Origin: a bacterium
Lineage (GTDB): Bacteria; Bacillota; Clostridia; Oscillospirales; Oscillospiraceae
Assembly: GCA_004562395.1 (NCBI GenBank)
Contig: SFQY01000039.1
Span: 1-16,370, forward strand
DNA length: 16,370 nucleotides
Reading direction: 5' to 3'
In this document: piece by piece, positions 6,378 to 15,986 of the stretch
How positions within the stretch are numbered: position 1 is the first letter of the stretch
Layout of the letters: each line of letters starts with the position of its first letter
The notes under the pieces: generated by a model
Seen by the model: the letters and a program-made list of their open reading frames with translations, nothing else
Database searches by the model: none
What the model was told of the DNA's origin: nothing
Position numbers and translations under genes: made by a program

Positions 6378-7663
6378 ACCCCTTCCTCCTTCGATACCGG
6401 TGTGATCACGGACAGGCCGCAGCGCTGGGGCCGCACCACCCGGCTGAGAAATGCGCGGATCTCTCCGCTTTCGATGCTCCGGTAGACCTCCGGGAACCGG
6501 AAATAGTCAAAGCCGGAAAAATGGTAGGCGCAGAGCCGGAAGCAGGTGGAGTCGAAGCTGTCCAGGTCCCGGATCCGGCGGCCCAGGGCGCTGCGCTTCA
6601 TCCGCAGGAAGTCCTCTTCGGGGATCCCCCTCCGGGCCAGCTTCTCCGCCTGGGCCTCAATGGCCTCCCGGACCGCCTCTGGGTCGTCGGAGTCTCCGGA
6701 GCAGAGCAGCATGGCGCAGCCGTCCACGGTTTCGAAGCCGCCTCCGAAGGAGGAATCGATGAGCCCCTGCTCGTACAGCCGCAGGTACAGCTCCGAGGAT
6801 TCCCCAAACAGGGCCTCCGCCGCCAGGTCCGCCACCATCTCCATACGGATGGACGCCTCCCCGGTCTTCAGAGGCTCACACTTGAAGGCCATGTTGAACA
6901 TGGGCATGGCCACCTCCATGGCGCCGGTGACCTCCGGCACGGGACAGTGCATGGTTTCGTGCCAGGGCCGCAGCTTGACGCCCACCTCCCGGCGCTCTGT
7001 GCCCAGCACCTGCCGGGCCATGTCCTCCACGCCCTGGGGATCCACGTCTCCCACCACACACAGCAGCATGTTGCCCGGGGTGTAGAAGGCCCGGTGGCAG
7101 TGGTAGAGGGTCTGGGGAGTGATCTGCCGGATGGATTCGGAGGAGCCGAGAATGGGCACCCGGATGGGGTGGGAGCAGTACATGGCCTGCATCAGGTTTT
7201 CAAACACCACGCTGTCCGGGGCGTCCTGGTTCATGCCGATCTCCTGATCGATGATCCCCCGCTCCTTTTCCACGCTTTCCTCGGTGAAATAGGGAGTGGA
7301 GACAAATTCCAGCAGTAGCTTCAGGCATTGGCGGAAATGCTCGGTGCAGGAAAAATAGTAGGCGGTCATGTCGTAGCTGGTGAAGGCGTTGACCATGGCC
7401 CCCAGGGCGGCAAATTCGGCGGAGACATCCCGGTCCCCGGGCATGTCGAACATTTTGTGCTCCAGATAATGGGCAACCCCCGCCGGAGCGTGGTATTCTT
7501 TGCCTTCCAGCACAAAATCCGTGTGTATGGAGCCGTAGTCGGTGACGAAATAGGCCATCTTTTTGGTAAAGCCCCGCCGGGGCACCACTGCCACCGTCAA
7601 ACCGTTTTCCAGAACCCCGGTGTAAAGGGTCTCGTCCAGCTCCGGGTAATAAACGGGCTTCAT
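6374..7663 (-). CDS. ymfH: M16-family zinc peptidase, YmfH-type
   Basis: This is a 429-residue M16 metallopeptidase-like protein. The inverted zinc motif HYLEH (His65, Glu68, His69) is intact, and the downstream segment VEKERGIIDQEI (131-142) should supply the third zinc ligand. Two M16 domains fit the length. In Firmicutes this protein pairs with the inactive partner encoded just upstream; database names tie the pair to 5-aminopentanol modification of EF-P in Bacillus, and the direct role is uncertain. It overlaps both neighbours by ATGA. The family call is firm; the substrate is unknown. Confidence 0.88.
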   Translation of the reverse strand: MKPVYYPELDETLYTGVLENGLTVAVVPRRGFTKKMAYFVTDYGSIHTDFVLEGKEYHAPAGVAHYLEHKMFDMPGDRDVSAEFAALGAMVNAFTSYDMTAYYFSCTEHFRQCLKLLLEFVSTPYFTEESVEKERGIIDQEIGMNQDAPDSVVFENLMQAMYCSHPIRVPILGSSESIRQITPQTLYHCHRAFYTPGNMLLCVVGDVDPQGVEDMARQVLGTERREVGVKLRPWHETMHCPVPEVTGAMEVAMPMFNMAFKCEPLKTGEASIRMEMVADLAAEALFGESSELYLRLYEQGLIDSSFGGGFETVDGCAMLLCSGDSDDPEAVREAIEAQAEKLARRGIPEEDFLRMKRSALGRRIRDLDSFDSTCFRLCAYHFSGFDYFRFPEVYRSIESGEIRAFLSRVVRPQRCGLSVITPVSKEEGV

Positions 7664-8925
7664 TGGCTCTCTCCTTTCAGGAAATAGGTGGTGTGGAGCT
7701 TCAGCTCCCGGGCGGCGGTGGTCACGTCCTCCACCGTCACCCGTTCCACGGCCTCCATGTATTCCTCCGGGCTCATGGCCAGGCCGCTGAGGGCGGCGGT
7801 GGCGTAGTAGCCCTCGATGGAGCCGGGGGAATCGGCGGTGGCCCGGAGACTGGACAGAAGGGCCTCCCTGGCCCCGGTCAGTTCTTCGCCGGTGATCTTT
7901 CCTTCCCGGCAGGCCTCCAGCTGGGTCAGAATTTCCCGGCGGGTCAGCTGCTCCTTGTCAAAGTCAATGCCCGCGGAGACGGTGACGATGCCCTTGGTTC
8001 CGTAGTAGCCGGAGCCGATGGAATAGCACAGCGACAGCTTCTCCCGGACGTTCATAAACAGCTTGCTGGTCATGCCCGCCCCGAACAGGGTGTTCAGCAC
8101 CTGCATGGTGGGGAAGGCATCGTCCCGGTTGGTGACGGGAGTGACAAAGCCCATGCACAGCTTGCCCTGGGCCACGTCCATGATCTCCACCTCGTCCCGC
8201 TCCGGGCAGGAATGGAAGGGGGTCTGAGGGGGCAGAACACAGCTTCTGCTTCCCAGCCGCCGGGCCAGGGGCTGCAGCAGCTGCGCCACCCGGTTTGGTT
8301 CGGCGCTGCCCACATAGAAAATCTCCACAGGGCTTTCCGCCAGGATCCGGCGGTAGTGGCTGTACAGCTCCTTCGGGCCGATCCCGGCCACCTGCTCCGT
8401 CTCTCCCAGCCGGGGCAGACCGAAGGAGTCCTCCCGGCACATGATCCGCAGCATCTGGTTCATGGCATAGATCCGCTTGTCGTTGCGCTCGGACTCGATG
8501 GTGGAGATCAGGTTTTTCTTTTCGCTCTCAACGAATTCCGGCAGGAAGCCCCCGTCCTCCAGAGGGGAGTCCAGGAGAATTTCCTCCAAAAAGGCCAGCA
8601 TGGGCTGCATCACCTGGTCCCCGGGAAGGGCGAAACGGTCGTCCATGAAGCCACAGTACACGCCGGTGGTCTGGTAGTCTCCCACCCGACGGACCATGGG
8701 GCTGACGGAAGCGCCGTACAGGGTGTCCAGATGCTCGGTGATGGAGCGCAGGTCCGGACAGCGCCGGGTTCCCCGCAGCAGTACGGAGGGAAGCAGCGCG
8801 TTCCGGGCTGCCTCCTGACGGTCCATGGGCCGGACCAGCTGAAAGCTCAGGCAGCCCTGCTTGAACCGGCTGTCCCGGCAGCAGCGAAGGGTCACGCCGG
8901 GAAGAAGGGAAATGGTTTCGATCAT
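7660..8925 (-). CDS. ymfF: M16-like non-catalytic partner, YmfF-type
   Basis: This 421-residue M16-fold protein lacks the HxxEH zinc motif; the matching region reads NALLPSVLLRGTRRCPDL. It is therefore expected to be the inactive subunit of a YmfF-YmfH heterodimer, as in mitochondrial processing peptidase-like pairs. The LDTLYGASVSP segment near residues 68-78 is typical of YmfF proteins. The start at 8925 follows AAGGAG with about 6 bases; upstream in-frame codons lack such a site. Its stop overlaps the ymfH start (ATGA at 7660-7663). It is the first gene of the ymfF-ymfH-lgt operon, whose leader appears to cross element D. Confidence 0.88.
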   Translation of the reverse strand: MIETISLLPGVTLRCCRDSRFKQGCLSFQLVRPMDRQEAARNALLPSVLLRGTRRCPDLRSITEHLDTLYGASVSPMVRRVGDYQTTGVYCGFMDDRFALPGDQVMQPMLAFLEEILLDSPLEDGGFLPEFVESEKKNLISTIESERNDKRIYAMNQMLRIMCREDSFGLPRLGETEQVAGIGPKELYSHYRRILAESPVEIFYVGSAEPNRVAQLLQPLARRLGSRSCVLPPQTPFHSCPERDEVEIMDVAQGKLCMGFVTPVTNRDDAFPTMQVLNTLFGAGMTSKLFMNVREKLSLCYSIGSGYYGTKGIVTVSAGIDFDKEQLTRREILTQLEACREGKITGEELTGAREALLSSLRATADSPGSIEGYYATAALSGLAMSPEEYMEAVERVTVEDVTTAARELKLHTTYFLKGESQ

Positions 8926-9024
8926 ATTCTGCTCCTTGGTTGGAAAAATCCGTTGGATGCCTGGTGGGACGACTGCGTTTTTACAGCCCGGCGGCAAATG
9001 GTCGTTTACGCTTGCATCCCAAAG

Positions 9025-9222
9025 CCCTCCCCCCGAGGGGGCAATATCATCAACTTAAGCATCGCCCACCGCGCCGTAGGGGGCGATGCCCACATCGCCC
9101 CGCGGGGAATGGTATCCTTTTGGTGCTACACTACGGCGAATTCGTAACGTTGGGAAGGGCCGATGTGGGCATCGGCCCCTACGGAAGCACCTTAAGTTGA
9201 TGACATTGCCCGAGGGGGGAAG
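9025..9222. repeat. Nested palindromic element D upstream of ymfF
   Basis: Outer inverted repeats GCAATRTCATCAACTTAAG lie at 9041-9059 and 9191-9209 (one mismatch), capped by GC hairpin-like ends CCCTCCCCCCGAGGGGGC and TGCCCGAGGGGGG. Inside is a second inverted pair of 28 bases, 9074-9101 and 9157-9184, built on CCGTAGGGG and CGATGCCCACATCG with only a few mismatches. No frame in it looks coding. Together with 9223-9425 it fills the ymfF-prmA gap. A variant of the element C end box, AAATGGTCGTTTA, sits at 8997-9009. Confidence 0.75.
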
Positions 9223-9280
9223 TTTTTTTAGGGGGACGGGGTGCCGCTTCGACAAATCCCAACTTTGCCGTCCGGCGGGT

Positions 9281-9302
9281 ATCCTTACATCGTGTAAAGG
9301 AT
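9281..9302. promoter_or_regulatory. Palindrome abutting the candidate ymfF promoter, possible operator
   Basis: TTACATCGTGTAA (9285-9297) is an inverted repeat with arms TTACA/TGTAA, extended by ATCCTT and AAGGAT to 9281-9302. It lies directly downstream of the minus-strand -10, where transcription would begin. It may bind a repressor or form a 5' hairpin in the ymfF mRNA. Confidence 0.4.
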
Positions 9303-9331
9303 ATTATATACCACTTTCTCCAAAATAGGAA
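9303..9331 (-). promoter_or_regulatory. Candidate promoter of ymfF-ymfH-lgt
   Basis: On the minus strand a perfect -10 TATAAT (9308-9303) has only a weak -35, TTCCTA (9331-9326), at 17 bases. Transcription from here would carry element D in a leader of about 370 bases. I found no better promoter between element D and ymfF. Confidence 0.45.
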
Positions 9332-9361
9332 GTAGTACACAAAAATTTAAGACTTTTTCTG

Positions 9362-9390
9362 TTGTCATTTCCCGGTTTCTGCGGTAGAAT
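9362..9390 (+). promoter_or_regulatory. Promoter of prmA
   Basis: TTGTCA (9362-9367), a 17-base spacer and TAGAAT (9385-9390) form a good sigma-A promoter about 35 bases upstream of the prmA ATG. Confidence 0.8.
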
Positions 9391-9425
9391 GTAGCTTGGA
9401 ATTGTATGGACAAGGAGGTTCCGCC

Positions 9426-10358
9426 ATGACATGGCTGGAAATTACCATAGACACCGCCGCCCACCGGTGCGGCGATGTGGCCGCCGCGCTGACGGCGAAG
9501 GGCTTTTCCGATCTGGTCATTGAGGACCAGGAGGAATTCGAGACCTTTCTGGAGGAAAACCGGACCTATTGGGATTACATCGACGAGTCCCTTCAGCGCA
9601 GGCTTCAGGGTCTGTCCCGGATCAAGCTGTATCTGGAGGATACGGACCGGGAGGGACGGGAACGGCTGGAGCGGACCGTTTCGGAGCTGGGGCTGACCAT
9701 GACCGCCGAGCCTCTGGCGGAGGTGAACTGGGAGGAAAGCTGGAAGGACAGCTATCCCCCCCAGGAGGTGGGCCGCGATCTGGTGGTGCTGCCCTGCTGG
9801 CTGGCCCAGGAGGAGACCTCCCGGCGCAAGATCATTCTGGACCCCGGACTGACCTTCGGCACCGGCGCCCATCCCTCCACCCAGATGGTCATGGAGGCCA
9901 TGGAGGAGCTGGTGAAGCCCGGTTTTCACTGCCTGGACCTGGGCAGCGGCAGCGGAATTTTGTCCATCACCGCATTGCGGCTGGGAGCGGAATCCGCTGT
10001 GGGAGTGGATGTGGATCCCAAAGCGGAGACGGCGGCCCGGGAGAACGCCGCCTACAACGGCTTCGCCGAACCGGAATTTACCGCCCTTACCGGCAACGTC
10101 ACCGAGGATACCGCTCTGATGGCCTCTCTGGCAGCCCGGGAATACGACCTGGTGCTGGTCAATATCGTGGCCGACGTGATCATCGGCCTTTCTTCGGTCC
10201 TTCCGGACTTTCTGACGGAGCGCAGCATCCTGATCTGCTCCGGCATTCTGGATACCCGGCTGGCGGATGTCACCGCCGCTCTGGAAAAGGCCGGACTGAC
10301 CGTCACCGGTGTGAAGGCCAAGGAGGACTGGCGCTGTGTGACGGCGAAAAAAGCATGA
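9426..10358 (+). CDS. prmA: Ribosomal protein L11 methyltransferase PrmA
   Basis: PrmA uses S-adenosylmethionine to methylate ribosomal protein L11 in the cytoplasm. The 310-residue product has the N-terminal L11-recognition domain (about 1-100), the PrmA motif DPGLTFGTGAHPST (139-152), SAM-binding motif I LDLGSGSG (170-177), the acidic VDVDP (194-198) and NIVADV (246-251). The ATG at 9426 follows AAGGAGG (9412-9418) with 7 bases; an earlier in-frame ATG lacks a site. In many Firmicutes prmA follows dnaJ; here it has its own promoter and no chaperone genes beside it. The DUF4015 gene starts 31 bases later and is probably co-transcribed. Confidence 0.95.
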   Translation: MTWLEITIDTAAHRCGDVAAALTAKGFSDLVIEDQEEFETFLEENRTYWDYIDESLQRRLQGLSRIKLYLEDTDREGRERLERTVSELGLTMTAEPLAEVNWEESWKDSYPPQEVGRDLVVLPCWLAQEETSRRKIILDPGLTFGTGAHPSTQMVMEAMEELVKPGFHCLDLGSGSGILSITALRLGAESAVGVDVDPKAETAARENAAYNGFAEPEFTALTGNVTEDTALMASLAAREYDLVLVNIVADVIIGLSSVLPDFLTERSILICSGILDTRLADVTAALEKAGLTVTGVKAKEDWRCVTAKKA

Positions 10359-10389
10359 CAATCCCCTCCCTCAGGAAAGGAGTCACCCT

Positions 10390-11442
10390 ATGAGTATCCC
10401 CTACCGCACCCGACGGGTGCTGAACCGGCTGGGCAGCGTGCTGCTGGTGCTGCTGCTCATTTTTGTAATCACCTGGCTGTGCTGGGTCATCTGGCTGCAG
10501 CGCTATGTGGTCTACACGGACGACGGCGCTACCCTGGATTTCAGCCGTTCCTCCAACGAGGTTTCCGGCGAGGTAGCTACCCCCATGGTAGCCAGCGCCA
10601 ACATTCCCATTTATTATAATGAAGGCGCCAACGCCATCAACACCTCCAACGAGCTGACTCAGCTCAACGGCTATTACATCACCAGCGAGATGTTCCAGAA
10701 CGATCTGGACAATGTGCTGCTGCAGGTGGCCCGGCTGGACGCCGGAACGCCGGTGATGATCGACATGAAGGGCCCCTACGGCTCCTTCTTCTATTCCTCC
10801 AAGCTCAGCGACGCGGTGATCTCCCAGAGTACGAACATCTCCGCCGTGGCGGATCTGGTGAGCAAGCTCCGGACCAAGGGCTTCTACACCATTGCCCGGA
10901 TCAGTGCCTTCCGGGATCGGAGCTTCGGCGATACCCATGTCAGCAGCGGCCTGTACATGCTCAGTCGGGCAGGACTGTGGATGGACCAGGGAGGCATGTA
11001 CTGGCTGGATCCCACCAATGCCACCGCCACCACCTGGATCGCCTCGGTGGTGCTGGAGCTGAAGGAGATGGGCTTCGACGAGGTGCTGCTGGCGGATTTC
11101 TGCTTCCCCAATTCCGATAAGTATATCTTTAACGGGGACAAGGACGCGGCCCTTCAGCAGGCGGCGGCCACGCTGATGTCCTCCTGCGGCGCGGAGAACT
11201 TCACCCTGTCCTTCTGCGTCGACAATGCCGCTTTTCCGCTGCCTGAGGGCCGCTGCCGCCTGTACATGGAGGGGGTGGACGCAGGCAGCATCCAGACCAA
11301 AGCCTCTCAGGTGACCTTCGACGACCCGGAGATCCGGCTGGTTTTCCTCTCCGAGAACGGCGATACCCGCTATGACCAGTATGGTGTGCTTCGTTCGCTG
11401 TATGTGGCGGAGGAAGTGGAGGCCCGAAAAGAAAATCAGTGA
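10390..11442 (+). CDS. Membrane-anchored DUF4015 putative glycoside hydrolase
   Basis: The 350-residue protein begins with a basic stretch (YRTRRVLNR) and one transmembrane helix (about 14-36), predicted to leave the rest outside the cell. The outer part matches the DUF4015 (PF13200) TIM-barrel-like pattern: LNGYYIT near residue 93, VMIDMKGPYG near 121, FYTIARISAFRD near 163, the GLWMDQGGMYWLDPTN segment near 195, and GFDEVLLADFCFP near 228. Catalytic activity in this family is predicted rather than proven. The start follows AAAGGAG (10376-10382) 31 bases after the prmA stop. A terminator follows. Confidence 0.78.
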   Translation: MSIPYRTRRVLNRLGSVLLVLLLIFVITWLCWVIWLQRYVVYTDDGATLDFSRSSNEVSGEVATPMVASANIPIYYNEGANAINTSNELTQLNGYYITSEMFQNDLDNVLLQVARLDAGTPVMIDMKGPYGSFFYSSKLSDAVISQSTNISAVADLVSKLRTKGFYTIARISAFRDRSFGDTHVSSGLYMLSRAGLWMDQGGMYWLDPTNATATTWIASVVLELKEMGFDEVLLADFCFPNSDKYIFNGDKDAALQQAAATLMSSCGAENFTLSFCVDNAAFPLPEGRCRLYMEGVDAGSIQTKASQVTFDDPEIRLVFLSENGDTRYDQYGVLRSLYVAEEVEARKENQ

Positions 11443-11495
11443 TCCTGCCCCAAATCGCCCGGACGCTCCCTCGTAAGACAGTTTTTGAAACACAG

Positions 11496-11541
11496 AAGCA
11501 GGTGCCTGAGACAAGTACGCGGGCACCTGCTTGTTGTTTAT
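11496..11541 (+). terminator. Intrinsic terminator after the DUF4015 gene
   Basis: AAGCAGGTGCC (11496-11506) pairs perfectly with GGCACCTGCTT (11522-11532) around a 15-base loop and is followed by GTTGTTTATT. It ends the prmA-DUF4015 transcript. Confidence 0.75.
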
Positions 11542-11569
11542 TGTTCACAATCAATTTACGCCTATTAAA

Positions 11570-11602
11570 TTGACTTTGCAATGCAAATAGCATATAATAT
11601 GC
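11570..11602 (+). promoter_or_regulatory. dinJ-yafQ promoter with two operator-like palindromes
   Basis: TTGACT (11570-11575), a 17-base spacer and TATAAT (11593-11598) form a near-consensus promoter. TTTGCAATGCAAA (11575-11587) lies just after the -35, and GCATATAATATGC (11590-11602) covers the -10. Type II antitoxins usually repress their own promoter, so these two palindromes are the likely DinJ or DinJ-YafQ sites. Confidence 0.8.
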
Positions 11603-11631
11603 ATACAAAGAATTGCAAAGGAGTTGTTTTT

Positions 11632-11904
11632 ATGGCCAGTACAAATTTTAGCGTCCGTATGGACAGCGAGATTAAAAAGCAGTGTGAAACCCTTTATGGG
11701 GAATTGGGCATGAATCTGACCACTGCAATCAATGTTTTCCTGCGGCAGTCCCTCCGGGTAGGCGGTTTCCCCTTTGAGGTCAGACTGGATCAGCCGAATA
11801 AGGAAACCATCGCCGCCATGCTGGAAGCGGAAAGAATTGCAAAAGACCCCAGTATCAAGCATTACTCCGATGTGGAAGAGGCGCTTCGGGAGCTGAAAAG
11901 ATGA
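11632..11904 (+). CDS. dinJ: RelB/DinJ-family antitoxin
   Basis: This is a 90-residue antitoxin. The N-terminal ribbon-helix-helix (about 3-45: TNFSVRMDSEIKKQCETLYG, then NLTTAINVFLRQSL) should dimerise and bind the operator palindromes upstream. The acidic C-terminal half (AAMLEAERIAKDPSIKHYSDVEEALRELKR) should wrap the toxin. The ATG at 11632 follows AAAGGAG (11617-11623). Its stop overlaps the toxin start by 4 bases (ATGA), the usual coupling in this family. Base composition is lower in GC than the flanking housekeeping genes. Confidence 0.93.
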   Translation: MASTNFSVRMDSEIKKQCETLYGELGMNLTTAINVFLRQSLRVGGFPFEVRLDQPNKETIAAMLEAERIAKDPSIKHYSDVEEALRELKR

Positions 11905-12182
11905 ACCGCAGTATTGTTTGGACGACCCAGTTCAAAAAAGATTATAAGCTGGCACTGAAGCGTCATTTGGATATCGAGCTGCTGGATAATATCATCAGAA
12001 GCCTGTCCCGTGGGGAAACGCTGCCGGAGAAAAATCGGGATCATGCGCTGACAGGGGATTGGGCCCAGCACAGAGAATGCCATATTCAGCCGGATTGGCT
12101 CCTGGTGTACCGCATTGAGGATGATGTCCTGGTGCTCACGCTGGCCCGTACCGGAACACACAGTGATTTGTTTGGAAAATAG
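11901..12182 (+). CDS. yafQ: YafQ-family mRNA interferase toxin
   Basis: This 93-residue RelE/ParE-fold toxin cleaves mRNA on the ribosome in its studied relatives. Residues matching the E. coli YafQ active site are all visible: His48, His61, Asp65, Trp66, His87 and Phe91, the last two in TGTHSDLFGK. The toxin is therefore probably active. Its start overlaps the antitoxin stop. No RBS of its own is needed if translation is coupled. Confidence 0.93.
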   Translation: MNRSIVWTTQFKKDYKLALKRHLDIELLDNIIRSLSRGETLPEKNRDHALTGDWAQHRECHIQPDWLLVYRIEDDVLVLTLARTGTHSDLFGK

Positions 12183-12227
12183 GTCGCGACAAACCGGAAA
12201 TGATCGAACTTAAGGGAGCTGCAATAT

Positions 12228-12542
12228 ATGTTCTATATTATTTTTGATTTCACAATGGCAGTGATTATGCTTTCATTCGGAATATGGTTTTACAGATCAA
12301 ACGGGAGTGCTGCCAGATTTTTGTCCGGTTACAATATGAAGTCAGAAGATGAGCGAAAGAAATTTGATGAAAACGCTATGTGCAAGGCTTATGGAAAAAG
12401 AATGATGGTTATGGCGTTGCCGTTCATTTTGGGAATCATTATAGATACGCAATATCAAGGAGTTGGCTGCTTGATTGCATGGTCGGTATGGATTGTAATG
12501 CTGATTTTATTACTTGTTGATAGACATAAAAGAGAGCGTTAA
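12228..12542 (+). CDS. Small DUF3784-type membrane protein
   Basis: This is a 104-residue protein. A hydrophobic helix (about 3-22) leads to a polar segment with the DUF3784-like pattern LSGYNMKSEDERKKFDENAMCKAYGK (split here: GYNMKSEDERKKFD, then MCKAYGK), then two hydrophobic helices (about 57-75 and 79-97) and a basic end. Its role is unknown. The start follows AAGGGAG (12212-12218) with 9 bases. The gene is clearly AT-richer than its flanks, as is the toxin-antitoxin pair before it, which suggests acquired DNA. It may be read from the same transcript, 45 bases after yafQ. Confidence 0.75.
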   Translation: MFYIIFDFTMAVIMLSFGIWFYRSNGSAARFLSGYNMKSEDERKKFDENAMCKAYGKRMMVMALPFILGIIIDTQYQGVGCLIAWSVWIVMLILLLVDRHKRER

Positions 12543-12683
12543 CTTCCGGTTTGTTGGTTTCTTTCAGCAATTCGGAAAAAGGGGAACTTCTATACGGGTA
12601 TTTTCTTCCAATGCGCATTCCGCATTCCTCTATTCCAAGCAAGGATGGCTCCTTGCGTCGCTTTGCGACTATCCTGCATATGA

Positions 12684-12721
12684 AAAACGGCGTGACCGCT
12701 TTCGTCACGCCGTTTTAACTG
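12684..12721. terminator. Bidirectional terminator between the DUF3784 gene and hemW
   Basis: AAAACGGCGTGAC (12684-12696) pairs perfectly with GTCACGCCGTTTT (12704-12716) around a 7-base loop. T-runs flank it on both strands, so it can end the plus-strand DUF3784 transcript and the minus-strand lepA-hemW transcript. A weaker hairpin (12734-12748) with a T-run to 12757 follows. No gene is seen in 12543-12771. Confidence 0.88.
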
Positions 12722-12771
12722 TCTTATGAACACCCTTCCTTTAGAAGGCTGTTTTTTATGGGATGACAGGG

Positions 12772-13965
12772 TCAGATCCGCTTCAGGGGTTCGGAATTGT
12801 CCTGGGCCAGCAGGAGGTCGGAGATGATGTCGTTGCTGACCAGGAAGCCCTTGGGGGTCAGGACCCAGCGGCCGGCGTCGGTCTGGGTGGCCTGGAAGTA
12901 GCGGCGGCGCTTTTCCAGAACCTCCTCCAGAGGGGCGAAGGGCAGCATGAACAGCCGCTCGTACTCTTCCGCGCTGACGCCGGAGGTGGTCCGCAGCCGC
13001 AGCATCAGGTACTCCCCTGCCCGCTCCCGGGTGGGGATCTCCTGCAGATCCTCCATGATGTCCCCGCCGTCCCGGATGGCGGCGATGTAGGACTGAAGGT
13101 CCCGCTTCAGGGTGAACCGCTTTCCGGCAAAGTCGGAGCTGGCGCTGGGGCCGAAGCCCAGATACTCGCCGCCGGTCCAGTATTTCATATTGTGTCGGGA
13201 CACCAGACCCTTCCGGCAGAAATTGGAGATCTCATACTGCCGGAAGCCACGGCTGCGCAGAGCCTCCACGGCGGTCAGGTACATTTCCGCCTGAGCATCG
13301 TCGTCGGGCAGATTCAGCATGTCCTTCAGCTGGTAGAAGGGGGTCCCCTCCTCCACCTTCAGAGCGTAGCAGCTGACATGCTCCGGCAGCAGCCGCAGTA
13401 CGTTGTCCAGCGTCTCCTGCCAGTCCTGCAGGTCCTGGCCCGGAAGACCGTACATCAGGTCCACGGACACGTTCCGGAAGCCTGCCTTCCGGATCCGCTG
13501 GTAGGCGGTGACCGCCTGGGCGTAGGTGTGGGGGCGGCCCAGCTTTTTGAGCATTTCGTCGTCGTCGGACTGGATGCCCAGACTCACCCGATTGAAGCCC
13601 TCGGCCCGGAGCCGGTGGAGCAGCCGGTCGGAGACGGAATCGGGGTTGGCCTCGAAGGTGATCTCCGCGTCGGCGGTTACGTCGAAGTTCCGGCGGATGG
13701 TGGTCAGAATCACCGCCATGCCGTCGGCCCCGAAGAAGGTGGGGGTGCCGCCGCCGAAATAGACCGAGTCCACCTTATACCCGGGGGCCAGCTCCCCGGC
13801 CTCCTTGATGTGGTCGCACACCGCGTCCAGATAGCCGTCGATGAGCTTGTCGTCCTTGGTGGCCATGGAATAGAAGTCGCAGTACTGGCACTTGCTGCGG
13901 CAGAAGGGTACGTGAACGTAGATTCCCAGGGGCGTCTTGTTGGGACGCTTGGTGATAATAGGCAT
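12772..13965 (-). CDS. hemW: Radical SAM heme chaperone HemW
   Basis: HemW is a 397-residue cytoplasmic radical SAM protein of the HemN-like group that binds heme and hands it to acceptors; older annotations call it coproporphyrinogen III oxidase. The cluster motif CRSKCQYCDF has Cys22, Cys26 and Cys29 and then Phe31; true HemN has a further Cys there, which supports HemW. YFGGGTPT (69-76) is the SAM-binding GGE-like motif, and the HemN C-terminal domain is seen at GLVSRHNMKYWTGGEYLGFG. The ATG follows GGAGG with about 8 bases. It lies 103 bases downstream of the lepA reading frame on the same strand, as in many Firmicutes. Confidence 0.95.
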   Translation of the reverse strand: MPIITKRPNKTPLGIYVHVPFCRSKCQYCDFYSMATKDDKLIDGYLDAVCDHIKEAGELAPGYKVDSVYFGGGTPTFFGADGMAVILTTIRRNFDVTADAEITFEANPDSVSDRLLHRLRAEGFNRVSLGIQSDDDEMLKKLGRPHTYAQAVTAYQRIRKAGFRNVSVDLMYGLPGQDLQDWQETLDNVLRLLPEHVSCYALKVEEGTPFYQLKDMLNLPDDDAQAEMYLTAVEALRSRGFRQYEISNFCRKGLVSRHNMKYWTGGEYLGFGPSASSDFAGKRFTLKRDLQSYIAAIRDGGDIMEDLQEIPTRERAGEYLMLRLRTTSGVSAEEYERLFMLPFAPLEEVLEKRRRYFQATQTDAGRWVLTPKGFLVSNDIISDLLLAQDNSEPLKRI

Positions 13966-14068
13966 AGAAAACCTCCAGTAGTAGTATGCGAATGCAAAAT
14001 TGCGGTGTCCCTTCGGGAAATATCCATTTCATCCCCGGAGCGGATACCTTCCGCTTGCATGTTCCTTA

Positions 14069-15803
<1,735 letters not shown>

Positions 15804-15875
15804 ATTTTGGATACCTCGTCGGATTGGGATAACGGCCCAAAGCTTCGGGCCGGGCGAAACAATGCCATTTTCCCA

Positions 15876-15904
15876 ATTATACCGAAAATTTCTCCAAATG
15901 TAAA
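15876..15904 (-). promoter_or_regulatory. Promoter of lepA-hemW
   Basis: On the minus strand, -35 TTTACA (15904-15899), a 17-base spacer and -10 TATAAT (15881-15876) lie about 70 bases upstream of the lepA ATG. The promoter is intact although lepA is broken, so hemW can still be transcribed. Confidence 0.85.
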
Positions 15905-15986
15905 CCGTCAGTTGGGGATTTGTTTCGGGTTTTTCCGATTTGAGAGCGCGTCACAGGCGTTTTGCAAAATGTGCGGATCGGTTTTA

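Noticed and set aside
7663..9147. 494-codon plus-strand frame opposite ymfF
   Set aside because: Gly/His/Gln-rich antisense shadow of a GC-rich gene; no ribosome site or recognisable domain.
14038..14054. AGCGGA/TCCGCT hairpin between lepA and hemW as a terminator
   Set aside because: The stem is only six base pairs and no T-tract follows on the minus strand.
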